From Lathyrus oleraceus (Eukaryota; Streptophyta; Magnoliopsida; Fabales; Fabaceae), in assembly GCF_024323335.1 (NCBI RefSeq), contig NC_066585.1, positions 76,060,109 through 76,124,108 on the forward strand: a stretch of 64,000 nucleotides of DNA, written 5' to 3'. The notes beneath the pieces are model-generated. The model ran no database searches, was not told where the DNA came from, and was given only the letters and a program-made list of their open reading frames with translations. The position numbers and the translations under genes were made by a program. Of the stretch, positions 48,184 to 60,640 are shown piece after piece (position 1 is the first letter of the stretch; every line of letters begins with the position of its first letter).

Positions 48184-51100
48184 AGTTGCACCCCAAAATT
48201 TGCCCTCTATTTTTAACTCTAACCAATTTTTTGTTTCACATTCATTTGCATCATCTTCATAGCATAACATTTTTTCTGTCTTAATATTAGCCGGAATAAT
48301 TTCTCGGAATTTACAAACAGACTGGTCAAATTAACTTTTTAACAGTGCCTAAAATTAGTCAACGAAAAAATGTCAAGTTTAAGTTTGCAAATGTCGGTAA
48401 CATTAATCTGCGATTCACGTGGTTTAATTTGACATGCTAAAAATATTTTTACGACTATTTTTGGTCATATGTTGATCAGTCTGAGCAGTTTAAACGGTCA
48501 TAATTTTTATTTCAAAATCCGACCAAACGCTGTATTTTTCCGAGTCATTTATTTCGCGCTGATTATTTTGACGTGTTCATTTTATTTTTTCGAGCATTTT
48601 GGTGCCCGACTTTTATTTTTTTTGAGTCTATTTATTTTTATATTGGGTATAGAATAAATAAATAGGTTAATTAGTTTTAATTTTAATTTTAACTATTTTA
48701 ATTATTTAACTTTATTCAGTTTTTAATTTAATATTGGGTTTCAAAATAAACTTAGGCCCATTATCATTAACCTAATTTGTTCCTATATATATTTACTAGC
48801 ATGACTGATAGAGAGAGGCAAAAAAAAGACAGAACAGAAAAGAGAAACTGAGAGTGGCTGATCTATATTATCGTACACACAGTTTGGTAATAGTTTATAT
48901 ATGATATATACTTTATCTATTTTGTTGATATATTTGTTACTGTGTTTCAAATACATGTTCATATGTGTGACTGTGTTATGTATTCCAGATACATGTGGTT
49001 TGGTTAAATATATCAGGATATCGCCGTTTTGCTTTTTTATGCACATAAGTATAACATGTATAATAATTTGGTTCATTGTATTATGTATTTGATGTGTTTG
49101 TTTTTATATAAGTTTTACATGTCTCATAATATATAATATAATATAATAATAATTTTGTTGTTAATAAAAATGCATATGGATCATATAATATATAATTTAT
49201 AATATGTAACTAGTGTGTTAAATATATATATATTTCTATTTTATGTTATAATTTGATTATGTTTTCGGATCGGATCGTGTCAATACGCCGTTTTCACATA
49301 TACCTGTATGAGGCGTGACATTTGTGTTATCCGATCCAGTTGCGATGATCGCAATTTTGCGCTAGCAACGCCGTTGTTTTTTTTAATTCATATTTTTTTT
49401 ATATACATATATTTAGATCTGCACATTTTTTTTTCATAACTAACTACCCTGATTTTTCCTAAACCCTGACAATTTCGCCACAAACTCTAAATTTCAAACC
49501 TAAAACTTTAACCGTGTTATTTCCTCTAAACCATAAACCTTTTCTTAAACCTTAACAAACCTTATTATTATTTCCTATTTTCGCTCATATTTATGTTATT
49601 CATACACTGTAACTGCTTCGCCCTTGTAATATTTTAAGTTTTAACTTGTAATATTTTCAGTTTTACTTTTCGCCATCTTTATTATGTAACTGCACCAAAG
49701 CGTTGTAATAATTAGGGTTTTATTTTCTGCCATTTATTTTCTGCCATTTTATTTTTCTGCCATTTAAATTCCTGCCATTGATCCTATATTAACTGCGTGG
49801 TTTAGTAATGTAGGGCGTGAAAACCTATTAAATTAATTATTCAATATTTTTCTATAACCTTTATATTTTTTGTAAATAAATAATAAATACTAACTATTTT
49901 AATAACTTTTTTTTATTACTTACTTATAATAATAAATCCTTATATATTTTGTAAATAAAATCTAATTGACCATTTTTCTAATTGAATAATAATAATAAAC
50001 CTATTAATCTAATAATTTGATATTTTCTATAATCTTTATTTATTTTGTAAATAACTAACTTAATATTTTTCATATAACTCTTTTATTTTATAATTTGTAC
50101 ATTAATGTATTTTAAATTCTTTTATTATTACTAATTTATTTTAAACTCATATTTTTCTAATAACTTCTAAAAAAATCTAACTTGTTTAACCTAAAATAAT
50201 TTCTTTTAATTCTAACCTTTTTATTATCACTTTATTATTATTGTTATTCTCTTATTGCTTTATTACCATTGTTTATTTATTATTTTATTATTATTTGCTT
50301 TTATCTATTCTATTTTTGCTTCATTAATTTCCTTATTTTAATTTTGTTTTATTTATAATATTAGGAACAAATGTATAGGTTGTAAATTTATTCTTTCTCG
50401 CCTGATTATTATGTATCTGTCCCATAGCCATGTAATAGTTTAGGAATTTATTTTTCTTGCTTTTATTTTTGTAAATATTTATTGCGTGGTTAGTAATTTA
50501 GGGAGTGCAAAAAACTAACTGTAAATAATTGAACTTAGAAAATTAAATTCAAGACAAATATCTGAAAAATAACACTCACACACGTAAGTCGATCTTTGAT
50601 CGCCATCTGTACTTCCTAGGGTATTCCTCTTGGTTGCCTTCTTTAAATGGTCAAGTCCCTCGAAAATAGGGGTGTCTTAAGCAAAGTCCCTTCAAACAGA
50701 AAAATCATCAAGTCCCTATAAACTTAAAAGATCAAGTCCCTACGAGGTTGCCTATGATATAATGATCTTGTCCCTTCGGTAAATATGATGATAGTCCCTA
50801 CGAGTTGCTAAAGACACCCTTTATGTTGCTTTCATTGACCATACGATGACCCTACGCCCGTCCCTTAAACACATCCAAGGTAATGACTACCTATTCCTTA
50901 ATAATAGGGACAGTCTTACCATTGAAAGAATATACGAGAACACGAAAGACTTAATCTATGGTAGGTATCTCATAGTTACTTGCTCACACTTTTCAAAATT
51001 ACTTTTACACCTCACAATTTCTAAACTAGGCTTTGTATACACCCATACGAGGGTCATTACAAAGTACTTAAAGAAATTTTTCTAATCACACACTACACTC

Positions 51101-51323
51101 TTGCAAACAAACAAAGTGAGCTAAGTAACTAAGAGCCCATGGATAACCATGGATATAAGGGGTGCTAATACCTTCCCTTTGTATAACCTACCCCCCGAAC
51201 TCAAAATCTTTTTAAGGTCTTTCCTGTTCTTTTATGTCCTTTCCTTTTGGATAAAATAAAAGTCGGTGGCGACTCTTGCTATCCGCAACATTTAACTAAA
51301 GTCAGTTCTCCCACCGTGTTATA
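48184..51323 (+). repeat. 3' LTR of element A
   Basis: The LTR is 3140 bp. Both terminal dinucleotides are altered: the start reads AG instead of TG (48184), and the end reads TA instead of CA (51322-51323). Confidence 0.95.
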
Positions 51324-51756
51324 GTAAGTCACACAAGATACCCAGATGAATTAGGGCTTCCAATGCAAACAAGCTTCAAACTCTTGATGAATTATTGATC
51401 AAAATGATATGTGAAGACCATGGGAATCCATATATGATATATAGGAACAATGTAAAACATCTCTTGATTGATCTCCTTGCATTGAGGGTATTAAACCCTA
51501 GATATGAGCTTGATGGGGCATGAGTGATCACACACATTACCTACAAAAGCAACAAACTATACATTGACATATTTTTGGTATTTTTATTAGTAAATAATGA
51601 AAAACAAAGTATGATACAATTAAAATGTGCTTGGTGATCTCTCCCAATGAAAACCTAGTGAATAAGAGGTAAGGAGGATGCCAAGGTGTGATCCCAAAGC
51701 CAATGCAAATAATGAGATAGCATGAGGGATCTTAGGGTCAAAATTGGGGTCTTACA
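51324..51756 (-). mobile_element. Element E, proximal part of its 3' LTR (after the GTAAG duplication)
   Basis: Bases 51324-51328 are the second GTAAG copy. On the minus strand the LTR starts TGTAAGACCCCAATTTTG at 51756. This part continues into 7933-3690 once A is removed. Confidence 0.75.
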
Positions 51757-52528
51757 GCTGCCCCTATTTAAGGACATTCTAACTGAGGATATGAAGGTTA
51801 AAATCTTTGTATCAACTCAGTAGAATGGACTTAAATAATAACATATAGAAACAAATTTTGGTCCCTAAGAGACCTCATGATGCATATGATATGAATGTTA
51901 AAAATAATCTCTATGAGGAAAATATTGCCACAAAGGAAAAGAATCCGGAGAGACCGAAAGTCCACATGAGCAAAATGAATTCCATAAGGAACACTCACTG
52001 GCGAGACATGGACTTTAGGGGGAAAAGTGATGTGTGTAAGTCAGGCTACGACTTAAAAACTGTTAGAGACACGAGAAGAATTCCATGAAAATAAATCAAT
52101 GGGAGAACTCGGTTGGGGATAAGGGAAAACCTGCGGGAGCAACGGGTCAATCAGAACAAAACAGAAATACTCGAACCAAACAGGGGATTGGCGACTTCAC
52201 TAAGGAAATACACACCCAAACTCGACTGAGGAAGAATGAACTTCAATGCATGAGTACCAGAAGTATATCATCTATTACTGGTTACTGGGTAGGTAGATAA
52301 TGTACTCTGACAGAGCGACACATGTTACCGATTAGGGTAAACATATCAAGGATTACTCGCTGAGGGAAAAAAGGTGTATTTGTTACCGGTTACTGGGTAA
52401 GAATAACCTGCTGGAAAAAAATAGGACTTACAACTACCTGTTACTAGGCAGAAGACCAAAGAAAGAGAATATCTGTCATCGGTTAGGATGAACATATCCA
52501 GGATAAACTCAAAAGGAAGAATAGTTAC
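51757..52528 (-). other. Element E polypurine tract and 3' region, left of F
   Basis: AAATAGGGGCAGC on the minus strand (51757-51769) matches A's polypurine tract in sequence and place. The rest is noncoding and contains diverged repeats with the core CATATCAAGGATA and TTACTGGGTA, which continue on the other side of F. Confidence 0.65.
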
Positions 52529-52744
52529 CTCCTTTAGAGATCCTTACGAATGGTCATGATCAGTTATAGAATAGTTACCTCTAATGACGATTGAAACCTT
52601 TGGTGCAGATCTCTTGTGACGATTGACACCTTTGATGTAGATCTACGGAGCGATCATGAACGTTGAACGATGACAACGCCTCTACTCAGTCCACACGAAT
52701 GGATTCCTTCAATCTCAGTGCTAGCTGTTATGAATGAAGGCTTT

Positions 52745-52789
<45 letters not shown>

Positions 52790-53900
52790 GAAAAAAAACG
52801 AAAATAATGCAACCGCAATGAATGCTTCTGCACAAGGGTTCTATTTATAGAACCACTTGTGTGGGCTTCAAGCTAGAAAGCCCACTTAAGTGTATTTTGG
52901 CCCATATCTTATAATATGCCCAAAATCACTTAAGCGTGTAGTACCTTACCATATTTCGTATTCTACTTAAGTACACCGTACCTTACGATGTTCTATAATT
53001 CACTTAAGTGCACCGTACCTTACGGTGTTCCTTGGTTACTCTATCTCTCATCAATCCGTCCTTTGTGTGTGACCTTGTAGGTTTTTGCGGCATATGCAAT
53101 TATATTAAATCACGTATTTAACATAATAAACAGTGAGCGGTATCTAGCAACACATCACTGCTACCCAAGACACGAAAATGTCATGTGATCTGACAAAACC
53201 TTATGTGATAATACTTATGTGTATAATTACCCTTTTGCCCTTATGTCTATATTGAACACAAGGCATAGACCGTGTCATCCTTGTCCGGTTTAATATTGGG
53301 CGCATAGACATTTATCCTGTTATGTAGGATGGACAAATTCCATCTAGGTCACTCATGTCCCTCAGCATGCTTCGTGGAGTACCCCTCAACTGTCTTTATG
53401 GTTATCCAGTTACGGACAATGTTTGATCAGCAATAAAGCACTCGACTCTACATCTAGGGTCCATAGTGGTTTCAGGTTGAAGGGTGGTATACACCATTAT
53501 CACCATGAGAATAACTTATGTCACTTTACATAACATTCTATATAGTACTCTCATAGCGGATCAATCCGGTATAAATATTACTCTTAACATTCATACCTAT
53601 GTTTAAGACTTGATAACTCCTTATCCATGATCCATGAGATGTGATCATCAGTCTATATACATAATAGTCTTAATGCTTTAATGTTATCCCACTTCACAAT
53701 AAAGCTCGACTACGGATACTTTAAGAATAGTGTCCTTATGTTTAATGTGATCTCATGATCAAGTCACACTTGATACATTAAACGGACTAACTATTCTAGG
53801 GACTTTATTAAACAAATGTAATAAAGAAAAATCCTTTTATTATTAATAAATAATTCGATACAAGTACCAAAAGTATTGGCCTCTAGGGCTTACACCAACA
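52529..53900 (-). repeat. 3' LTR of element F (outer end missing)
   Basis: It matches 57415-58869 but lacks the terminal segment present at 57374-57414. It contains a (GT)n(GA)n microsatellite at 52746-52790. Confidence 0.85.
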
Positions 53901-53914
53901 ATCTCCCACTAGCA
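53901..53914 (-). other. Polypurine tract of element F
   Basis: AGTGGGAGAT on the minus strand, adjacent to the 3' LTR. Confidence 0.65.
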
Positions 53915-54560
53915 CTAAGGCCAATCAGGCATACCCCTAATGCCCATAGATCTAGTATGGCCATCATGCTTCTGCTCCGCAAGAGGCTTTGTCAGTGGGT
54001 CAGCAATATTGTCAAGTGTAGGTACTCTGCATATTTTCACATCTCCTCTATCTATTATCTCTCGAATGAGATGATAACGCCTAAGTATGTGTTTGGATCG
54101 TTGGTGAGATCTAGGCTCCTTAGCTTGTGTGATATCACCATTGTTATCACAATAGAGACCAATAGGATCCACAATGCTAGGAACTATGTCAAGTTCACTA
54201 ATGAACTTTTTGATCCAAACAACTTCCTTCGCTGCACTTGAGGCAACAATATACTCGGCCTCAGTTGTAGAATCAGCAACTGTATCTTGCTTTGAACTTT
54301 TCCAGCTCACAGTGCCACAATTTAAGCAAAAACACATAACCATTGGAATCATACATATTAAAGCGTCTCAGCACTTTGTCTATGTATGTACTCTGACTTA
54401 GGCCAAGCAGTTTTGTGATCTATCTCTATAGATTCTGATTCCTAATATATAGGTTGCTTCACCTAGGTCCTTCATAGAAAAGCATTTCCCTAACCAAGAC
54501 TTTACTTGTTGCAGGGTAGGGACATCGTTTCCAATGAGTAATATGTCATCTACATATAAT
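53915..54560 (-). pseudogene. Element F RNase H and remnant RT
   Basis: RNase H (54352-53915) is open: SWKSSKQDTVADSTTEAEYI, YCDNNGDITQAKEP, and the end ADPLTKPLAEQKHDGHTRS. Directly upstream the RT palm remains (LYVDDILLIGN near 54555), followed by SMKDLGEATYILGI. A stop and frame change follow near 54400, and the RT thumb is deleted before RNase H. Confidence 0.8.
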
Positions 54561-54755
54561 ACCAGGAAAACGATCATGCTCTTACTAACCTTCTTCTAGA
54601 CACAAGGCTCATCTTCGTTCTTGATCCATGAGTAATACATCACCTTGATTAGTTATGAGATATCAATACCTCTCAGGTAGGTGACGTATCCTGCCTGACC
54701 TACACTGGTCTTGTTCTACTTGAGCAGGTTGCTCTTCCACAACTACTTGTGTTTC

Positions 54756-55345
54756 CTACTCTAATTCCTCCATAGGTGTATCAATGCTTTGTGATTCTTG
54801 AATTTCTTCAAGCTTTACTTTCCTCCCACTGATTCCTTTGGAATTAAAATCCTTTTCTAGGAAAACTCCAGTTAGAGCGACAAACACTTTGCTCTCAGAA
54901 GGATTGTAGAAGTAATACCCTCTTGTTTCTTTAGGGTACCCCACAAATAAGCATTTGTCAGATTTGGGGTCAAGCTTAGTTGAAACTTGTCGTTTCACAT
55001 AAACTTCGCAACCCCAAATCTTCATGTAAGACATATGTGGTTTCTTACCACTCCATATCTCATATGGTGTCTTCTCAACCTTTTTGGATGGAACACAGTT
55101 AAGTGTGTAAGTCGCTGTCAGTAGTGCATGTCCCCAAAAGGAGTTTGGAAGATCGGCGTGACTCATCATGGATCGGACCATATCCAACAGGGTTCGATTT
55201 CTTCTCTCAGATACACCATTCCATTGGGGTGTTCCAGGAGGAGTAAGTTGTGATAGGATCCCACACTCTTTCAGATTGTCATCAAACTCTAGGCTTAAAT
55301 ACTCACCACCTCGATCTGATCGAAGAGTTTTAATATTCTTACCTA
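54756..55345 (-). pseudogene. Element F integrase C-terminal half
   Basis: The frame (main piece 55187-54756) has the catalytic Glu region upstream (WNGVSERRNRT, near 55215), then NSFWGHALLTATYTLN and the copia-type KIWGCEVYVK motif. The upstream segment LGKNIKTLRSDRGGEY joins directly to NELKPT of the pre-integrase region. The zinc motif and first catalytic Asp have therefore been deleted at about 55346. Between 54560 and 54756 the RT N-terminus is missing. Confidence 0.8.
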
Positions 55346-56643
55346 GTTGGTTTTAACTCGTTAGGTTTCACCCTTTTAGTATTAATGTTATAAATAGGCA
55401 TTTCGAGATCAAGGACATATAGTCCATTGCTCATTTGTGCAGTAGCATAGAATATATCATTCAAATAAATTGAGCAACAATTGTTCTTTATTATAAATGA
55501 AAAACCAAACTTGTCCAAACAAGAAATGGAAATAATATTCCTGCTAATTGCGGGTACATAATAACAGTTCTCTAACTGAATTATTAAACCACTAGGTAAA
55601 GTCAATACATAAGTTCCTACGGCTAAAGCAACAACCTTTGCTCCATTTCCAACTTGTAGGTCAACTTCACCTTTTGCCAAATCTCTACTCCTTTTCAGCC
55701 CCTGCACATTTGTACAAATGTGAGAACCGCATCCAGTATCTAATACCCATGATGCAGAAGTAGATAAATTTATTTTAATAACAAAAATACCTGAAGTTGA
55801 AGTCTCTACTCCATTCTTCGTATCTTCCAGGTACTTTGGGCAGCTTCTCTTCCAGTGTCCGGTCTTACCGCAATGGAAGCAGGTGCCTGCCTTTGCTATG
55901 CCTCCACTAGGCTTCAAAGCAGGAACAGTGGGTCTGGGTTTGGCAACTTCCTTGCCTTTCCCTTTATCACCCTGCTTGGTGGGCCTTTTGTTCTGTCTCT
56001 TTCCATTCCCGATCATCAGAATGGACTTCCCTTTTGTCTTCAGATTCTGCTCAGCAGTTCTTAACATGGCTAGCAGTTCAGGAAGAGATTTGTCCATATC
56101 ATTCATATTGAAATTTAGGACAAATTAACTGAATCCATCTGGCAACGATTGCAAGATCACATCAGTCGCAAGTTCCTTTCCGAGGGGAAAACCCAACCTT
56201 TCAAGGTTTTCCACGTACCCAATCATCTTGAGCACATGGGGACCTACAGGGGCTCCCTCAGCTAACTTGCCTTTAAAAAGGGCTTTTGAAACTTCAAACC
56301 TTTCATGCCTTGCTTGCTCTTGATAAAGCATCTTCAGGTGTTCGATCATATCGAACGCTGCCATGTTCTCATGTTGCTTTTGCAACTCTGAGTTCATGGT
56401 AGCTAGCATGAGACAAGCAGTTTCATTGGCATCATCGACATGCTTCTTATAAGCATCTCTTTCTGCCTTAGGTGCAAAACTAGGAGGTTCCTCTTCAGGA
56501 ACAGGTTTCTCCAAGACATACAGCTTTTTATCATGTTTGAGGACAATCCTCAGATTTCGGTGTCAATCCAGAAAATTTGTCCCAAACAATTTTTCCTTGT
56601 CAAGGATTGATCGTAAAATGTTGTTAGACGTGTTTGTTGTCAT
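55346..56643 (-). pseudogene. Element F gag and protease
   Basis: The start ATG is at 56643 (MTTNTSNNILRSIL). An in-frame TGA follows at the conserved NFLD-stop-HRN position (normally Trp), near 56566. Gag (UBN2-type, NSELQKQHENMAAFDMIEHL) runs to a TAA at 56125, in the run DGFS-stop-FVLNFNMND. It then reads on to the zinc knuckle CFHCGKTGHWKRSC (55882-55841) and the protease WVLDTGCGSHIC (about 55755). Two nonsense mutations and the downstream deletion inactivate it. Confidence 0.85.
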
Positions 56644-57360
56644 GGTAATCTACATAAGAATTAATGAAAATATAAGTATCATTAACATGTCCATGACGAA
56701 CGTCACGCGACCAAAATAACAAAAATGCCTAGAATTCTGGATCTGTGAATGTGACGACCGTCACAAAGCATGTGACGACCGTCACGTCCAGCTTGTTACG
56801 ATCGTCACAGGTCCATGATGATCGTCACACGGCCAAAAAACCAGCGCCTTGAAACAGTCAACAAACATGTTCCAACAAGCCCTCAACTCACAACTCCTTG
56901 ACGGCACAACCCTTGCGCCGTCACTAACCCTAATGCACCAATTTCAGACCGTCAAATACATCTCGATTGTTGATTCAGTATGATTGATCAACAGGTCATT
57001 GCTTCACCATACTAATGTCGGATTCCGAAGCAAATGACCATTGATCGCTCAAAGGAAAACAACCATTTAGTGTTTGAATGGACGAAACAGAAACAGTATA
57101 TCATACATACCGTACTTTGCATTAGGATTACTTATATCATATATAAGTTGATCGATCTCAATTGCGTAACCTATGGACGATCGATGTATCGCTGCTTCAC
57201 CATACTAATGTCGGTTCTGAAGCATAGTCAACATCAACCATCCAACTCGTACACTCATGATGCCAAATTTAATTACTCGTTTAATTAATTGATTAATTTT
57301 GTATTTTAATCATATTAATACATAAAATAAACATCTATCCGATGCATGGTTTCGTAAGTG
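56644..57360 (-). other. Element F leader with palindrome cluster
   Basis: The untranslated leader between the primer site and gag. Five palindromes of the form GTGACGAYCGTCAC lie at 56692-56832. Two similar copies of CTTCACCATACTAATGTCGG lie at about 57002 and 57195. Confidence 0.7.
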
Positions 57361-57372
57361 GCTCTGATACCA
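57361..57372 (-). other. Primer binding site of element F (tRNA-iMet)
   Basis: TGGTATCAGAGC on the minus strand, one base inside the 5' LTR. Confidence 0.88.
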
Positions 57373-57373
57373 C

Positions 57374-57633
57374 TGAAGGAAAACGGCGATCCAAAACGCA
57401 ATGGAAATTAAAATTTCTCCTTTAGAGATCCTTATGAATGGTCATGATCAGTGATAGAATAGTTACCTCTTATGACGATTGAAACCTTTGGTGCAGATCT
57501 CTTGTGATGATTGACACCTTTGATGCAGATCTACGGAGCGATCACGAACGTTGAACGATGACAACACCTCTACTCAATCCACACGAACGGATTCCTTCAA
57601 TCTCAGTGCTAGCTGTTATGAATGAAGGCTTTA

Positions 57634-57720
<87 letters not shown>

Positions 57721-58869
57721 ACGAAAATAATGCAACCGCAATGAATGCTTCTGCACAAGGGTTCTATTTATAGAACCACTTGTGTGGGCTTCAAGCTAAA
57801 AAGCCCACTTTAGTGTATTTTGGCCCATATCTTATAATATACCCAAAATCACTTAAGTGTGTGGTACCTTACCATATTTCGTATTCTACTTAAGTACACC
57901 GTACCTTATGATGTTCTATAATTCACTTAAGTGCACCGTACCTTACGATGTTCCTTGGTTACTCTATCTCTCATCAATCCGTCCTTTGTGTGTGACCCTG
58001 TAGGTTTTTGTGGCATTGGCAATTATATTAAATCACATATTTAACATAATAAACAGTGAGTGGTATCTAGCAACACATCACTGTTACCCAAGACACGAAA
58101 ATGTCATGTGATCTGACAAAACCTTCTGTGATAATACTTATGTGTATAATTACCCTTTTGCCTTTATGTCTATATTGAACACAAGGCATAGACCGTGTCA
58201 TCCTTGTTCAGTTCAATATTGGGCCCATAGACATTTATCCTGTTATGCAGGATGGGCAAATTACATCTAGGTCACTGATGTCCCTCAGCATGCTTCGTGG
58301 AGTACCCATCATCTGTCTTTATGGTTATCCAGTTACGGACAATGTTTGATCAGCAATAAAGCACTCGACTTTACATCTAGGGTCCATAGTGGTTTCAGGT
58401 CGAAGGGTGGTATACACCATTATCACCATGAGAATAACTTTTGACACTTTGCATAACATTCTATATAGTATTCTCATAGCGGGTCAATCCGGTATAAATA
58501 TTACTCTTAATATTCATACCTATGTTTAAGACTTGATAACTCCTTATCCATGATCCATGAGATGTGATCATCAGTCTATATACATAATAGTCTTAATGCT
58601 TTAATGTTACCCCATTTCACAATAAAACTCGACTACAGATACTTTAAGAATAGTGTCCTTATGTTTAATGTGATCTCATGATCAAGTCACACTTGATACA
58701 TTAAACGGACTAGCTATTCTAGGGACTTTATTAAACAAACGTAATAAAGAAAAAGCCTTTTATTATTAATAAATAATTCGATCATCGGTTAGGATGAACA
58801 TATCCGTCATCAACATATCCGTCATCAACTAAGTACCAAAAGTATTGGCCTCTAGGGCTTACACCAACA
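57374..58869 (-). repeat. 5' LTR of element F
   Basis: The LTR is 1496 bp and reads TGTTGGTGTAAGC inward on the minus strand. It contains a (GA)n microsatellite of 80 bases (57636-57715), a TATA box inside an inverted repeat (GGTTCTATAAATAGAACC, 57760-57777), and a 48-base insertion at 58783-58830 absent from the other LTR. Confidence 0.85.
57764..57773 (-). promoter_or_regulatory. TATA box of the F LTR
   Basis: CTATAAATAG, a near-consensus TATA box, is conserved in both LTRs. Confidence 0.6.
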
Positions 58870-60640
58870 TATCCGTCATCGGTTATGATGAACATATCAA
58901 GGATAGACTGTCGGGAAATGAAAATATAGGAATTATATCTATCAGTTACTGGATAGAATACCAAAGAGAGAATATTTGTCACTGGTTAAAATGAAAATAT
59001 CAAGGATAGACTCAGCAGGGGAAAGCAGGGTTTACAACTACCTGTTACTAGGCAGAAGACCGAAAAGAGGAGGAAATCCATCATCGGTTAAGATGAACAT
59101 ATCAAGGATAGGCTGCCTGGGGAAACGTGAAAATGAATCCATTGGGGAAAATAAAGGAAGTGAATTACATTTACCAAGTATTGGGTAAAAGTAATATACT
59201 CAAAAATTGAGAAGAATATTACTAGTTATTGGGTAATAGATTCTCAAGAGACCCAAAAGTATCTATCTAGGTAAGAGCTAGAAAGAAACGGTCAAACAAG
59301 GACTCAATCCAAATGAGGATATAACTCAGTGGGGAAAAGAGAAAGGTTAAATTCTTTCTGCTTAATGGGCTGACACTCTACCATTGAAGGAGGACAGATG
59401 CACCAAACCTGCATGGGGAAATAATGTCACCGTAATAGGAAATCAGAATCAAATACAATAACAAATGCATAATGAAATATCTGATGTTGTATTTTATGCA
59501 TGAATATGTATATGTTTGATGAATATGCTAACAAAACTTATCACAAAGGATACAAATATCACAGATTTGAATCACCACTGCAACACCCAGTTAATCTCAA
59601 CAAGATGGGAACACCAACTGGAAAAAAAATGTTGGGGATGAACACCAATAATCTTGCTTTGAATAACTCAACCCTAGCTGGGGAAATGAGAAAAAGATCT
59701 ATTGAGGATCCAAGTTGTCAACTCTGCGGGGAATTTTAGGTCAACACCATATTAAATGGGGGGACTACCTCGGAGGGGGCCAAATCAAATATCACTCAAT
59801 ATCAAACACTGCCAAAAATCAGAGATCTTCGATATTTGAAGATGGACTCAGCCGAGGAATATAGAAGATAAAACTCTGCAGGGGTCTGGGCCAATCTGTT
59901 GAGGATCTGAGCCTTGAAGTCACTTGGAAAAATTTTCAAAAAGGATTGATCACCAGTTCAACTCTACTAGGGATAAACGATGAATTGTTTGGAAATTATC
60001 TCTCAACCAACTACTTGAGGGAGACCAACAAGGCTTCGTATTTCAAGACTTACCTGTTCTCAGTCTGTTGTTGATATTCCTTACTGAAATCAATTGCTTT
60101 TAAAGTGATTGCTTTCATATTCTTAAGAAAAATGATTTTAATTTATTAATTCTTATCATCAAAAAAATTCAATTTTATTTAGCTGAAATAAATAAGAGTA
60201 GAAACAATTGGATAAAAAGCTCAACTTTATTTAATAGAATGGTAGTCTGTATGACAAGACTTCATGGATCTTTATAAAGTTGAAAATGGTAATTTACATG
60301 GAAAAAGGCTACATTGAATACAATGATCACTATTCTTCCTACCAGACTTCAATATCTGTTGTGCTCTTGGCTTTGATCGAGAATGACGAATCAGAAATGA
60401 ATGACTTGCTCAAAAACTGTCTCCAATGATCAGGACCAACCGAATGCAGTTACTTGGCATAATCCCTAATTTTTTCCTAGATTTACCCAAGGCGGGGTAC
60501 TTAATCTACCAGGATAAATTTTCTGTTTTATGTCTCTAAATTTTGCATGGACCGCCCTTTCAGGTTTTCAATCCACCAAGATGCTCATTTTTGCCTAAGT
60601 CGCCTTTTCGGGTTTTCAACTTAGCGAGATGTTCTTTTTT
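58870..60640 (-). other. Element E 3' region, right of F
   Basis: Noncoding. Near F it has diverged tandem repeats with ATGAACATATCAAGGATAG at about 58890, 58991 and 59093. Near pol it has GAAAACC-containing repeats like those in A's 3' region. Short open frames here have no family character. Confidence 0.6.

Larger units (their letters stand above)
7934..51323 (+). mobile_element. Element A: Ogre-type Ty3/gypsy retrotransposon, split by element B
   Basis: The element has paired 3.14-kb LTRs, a tRNA-Arg-type primer site, an extra ORF1 before gag, and the order gag-protease-RT-RNase H-integrase. It also has a probable intron before RT and a tandem-repeat-rich 3' region. This layout is characteristic of Ogre elements. 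It lies in E's LTR with GTAAG duplications. Removing element B (15561-42848) leaves about 16.1 kb. Coding damage includes a frameshift and stop in ORF1, a stop at gag codon 16, a gag frameshift near 14290, a stop at 43654-43656, a frameshift near 45375, and a deletion at about 45590. It cannot make its own integrase. Confidence 0.93.
52529..58869 (-). mobile_element. Element F: internally deleted Ty1/copia retrotransposon
   Basis: The LTR pair is 52529-53900 (3', truncated) and 57374-58869 (5'), with several percent divergence (over 30 substitutions seen). It has an iMet primer site, a polypurine tract, and fragmentary gag, protease, integrase, RT and RNase H on the minus strand. RNase H ends in the KHDGHTRSMGIR type of tail common in Tork-like copia elements. 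Several deletions and stops make it defective. The last 40 or so bases of the 3' LTR are missing, and I cannot identify a target duplication. Confidence 0.88.

Noticed and set aside
51858..52300. Two 71-76-codon plus-strand frames near E's LTR
   Set aside because: They are on the strand opposite to E's genes, within its repeat-rich 3' region, and have no recognisable domain.
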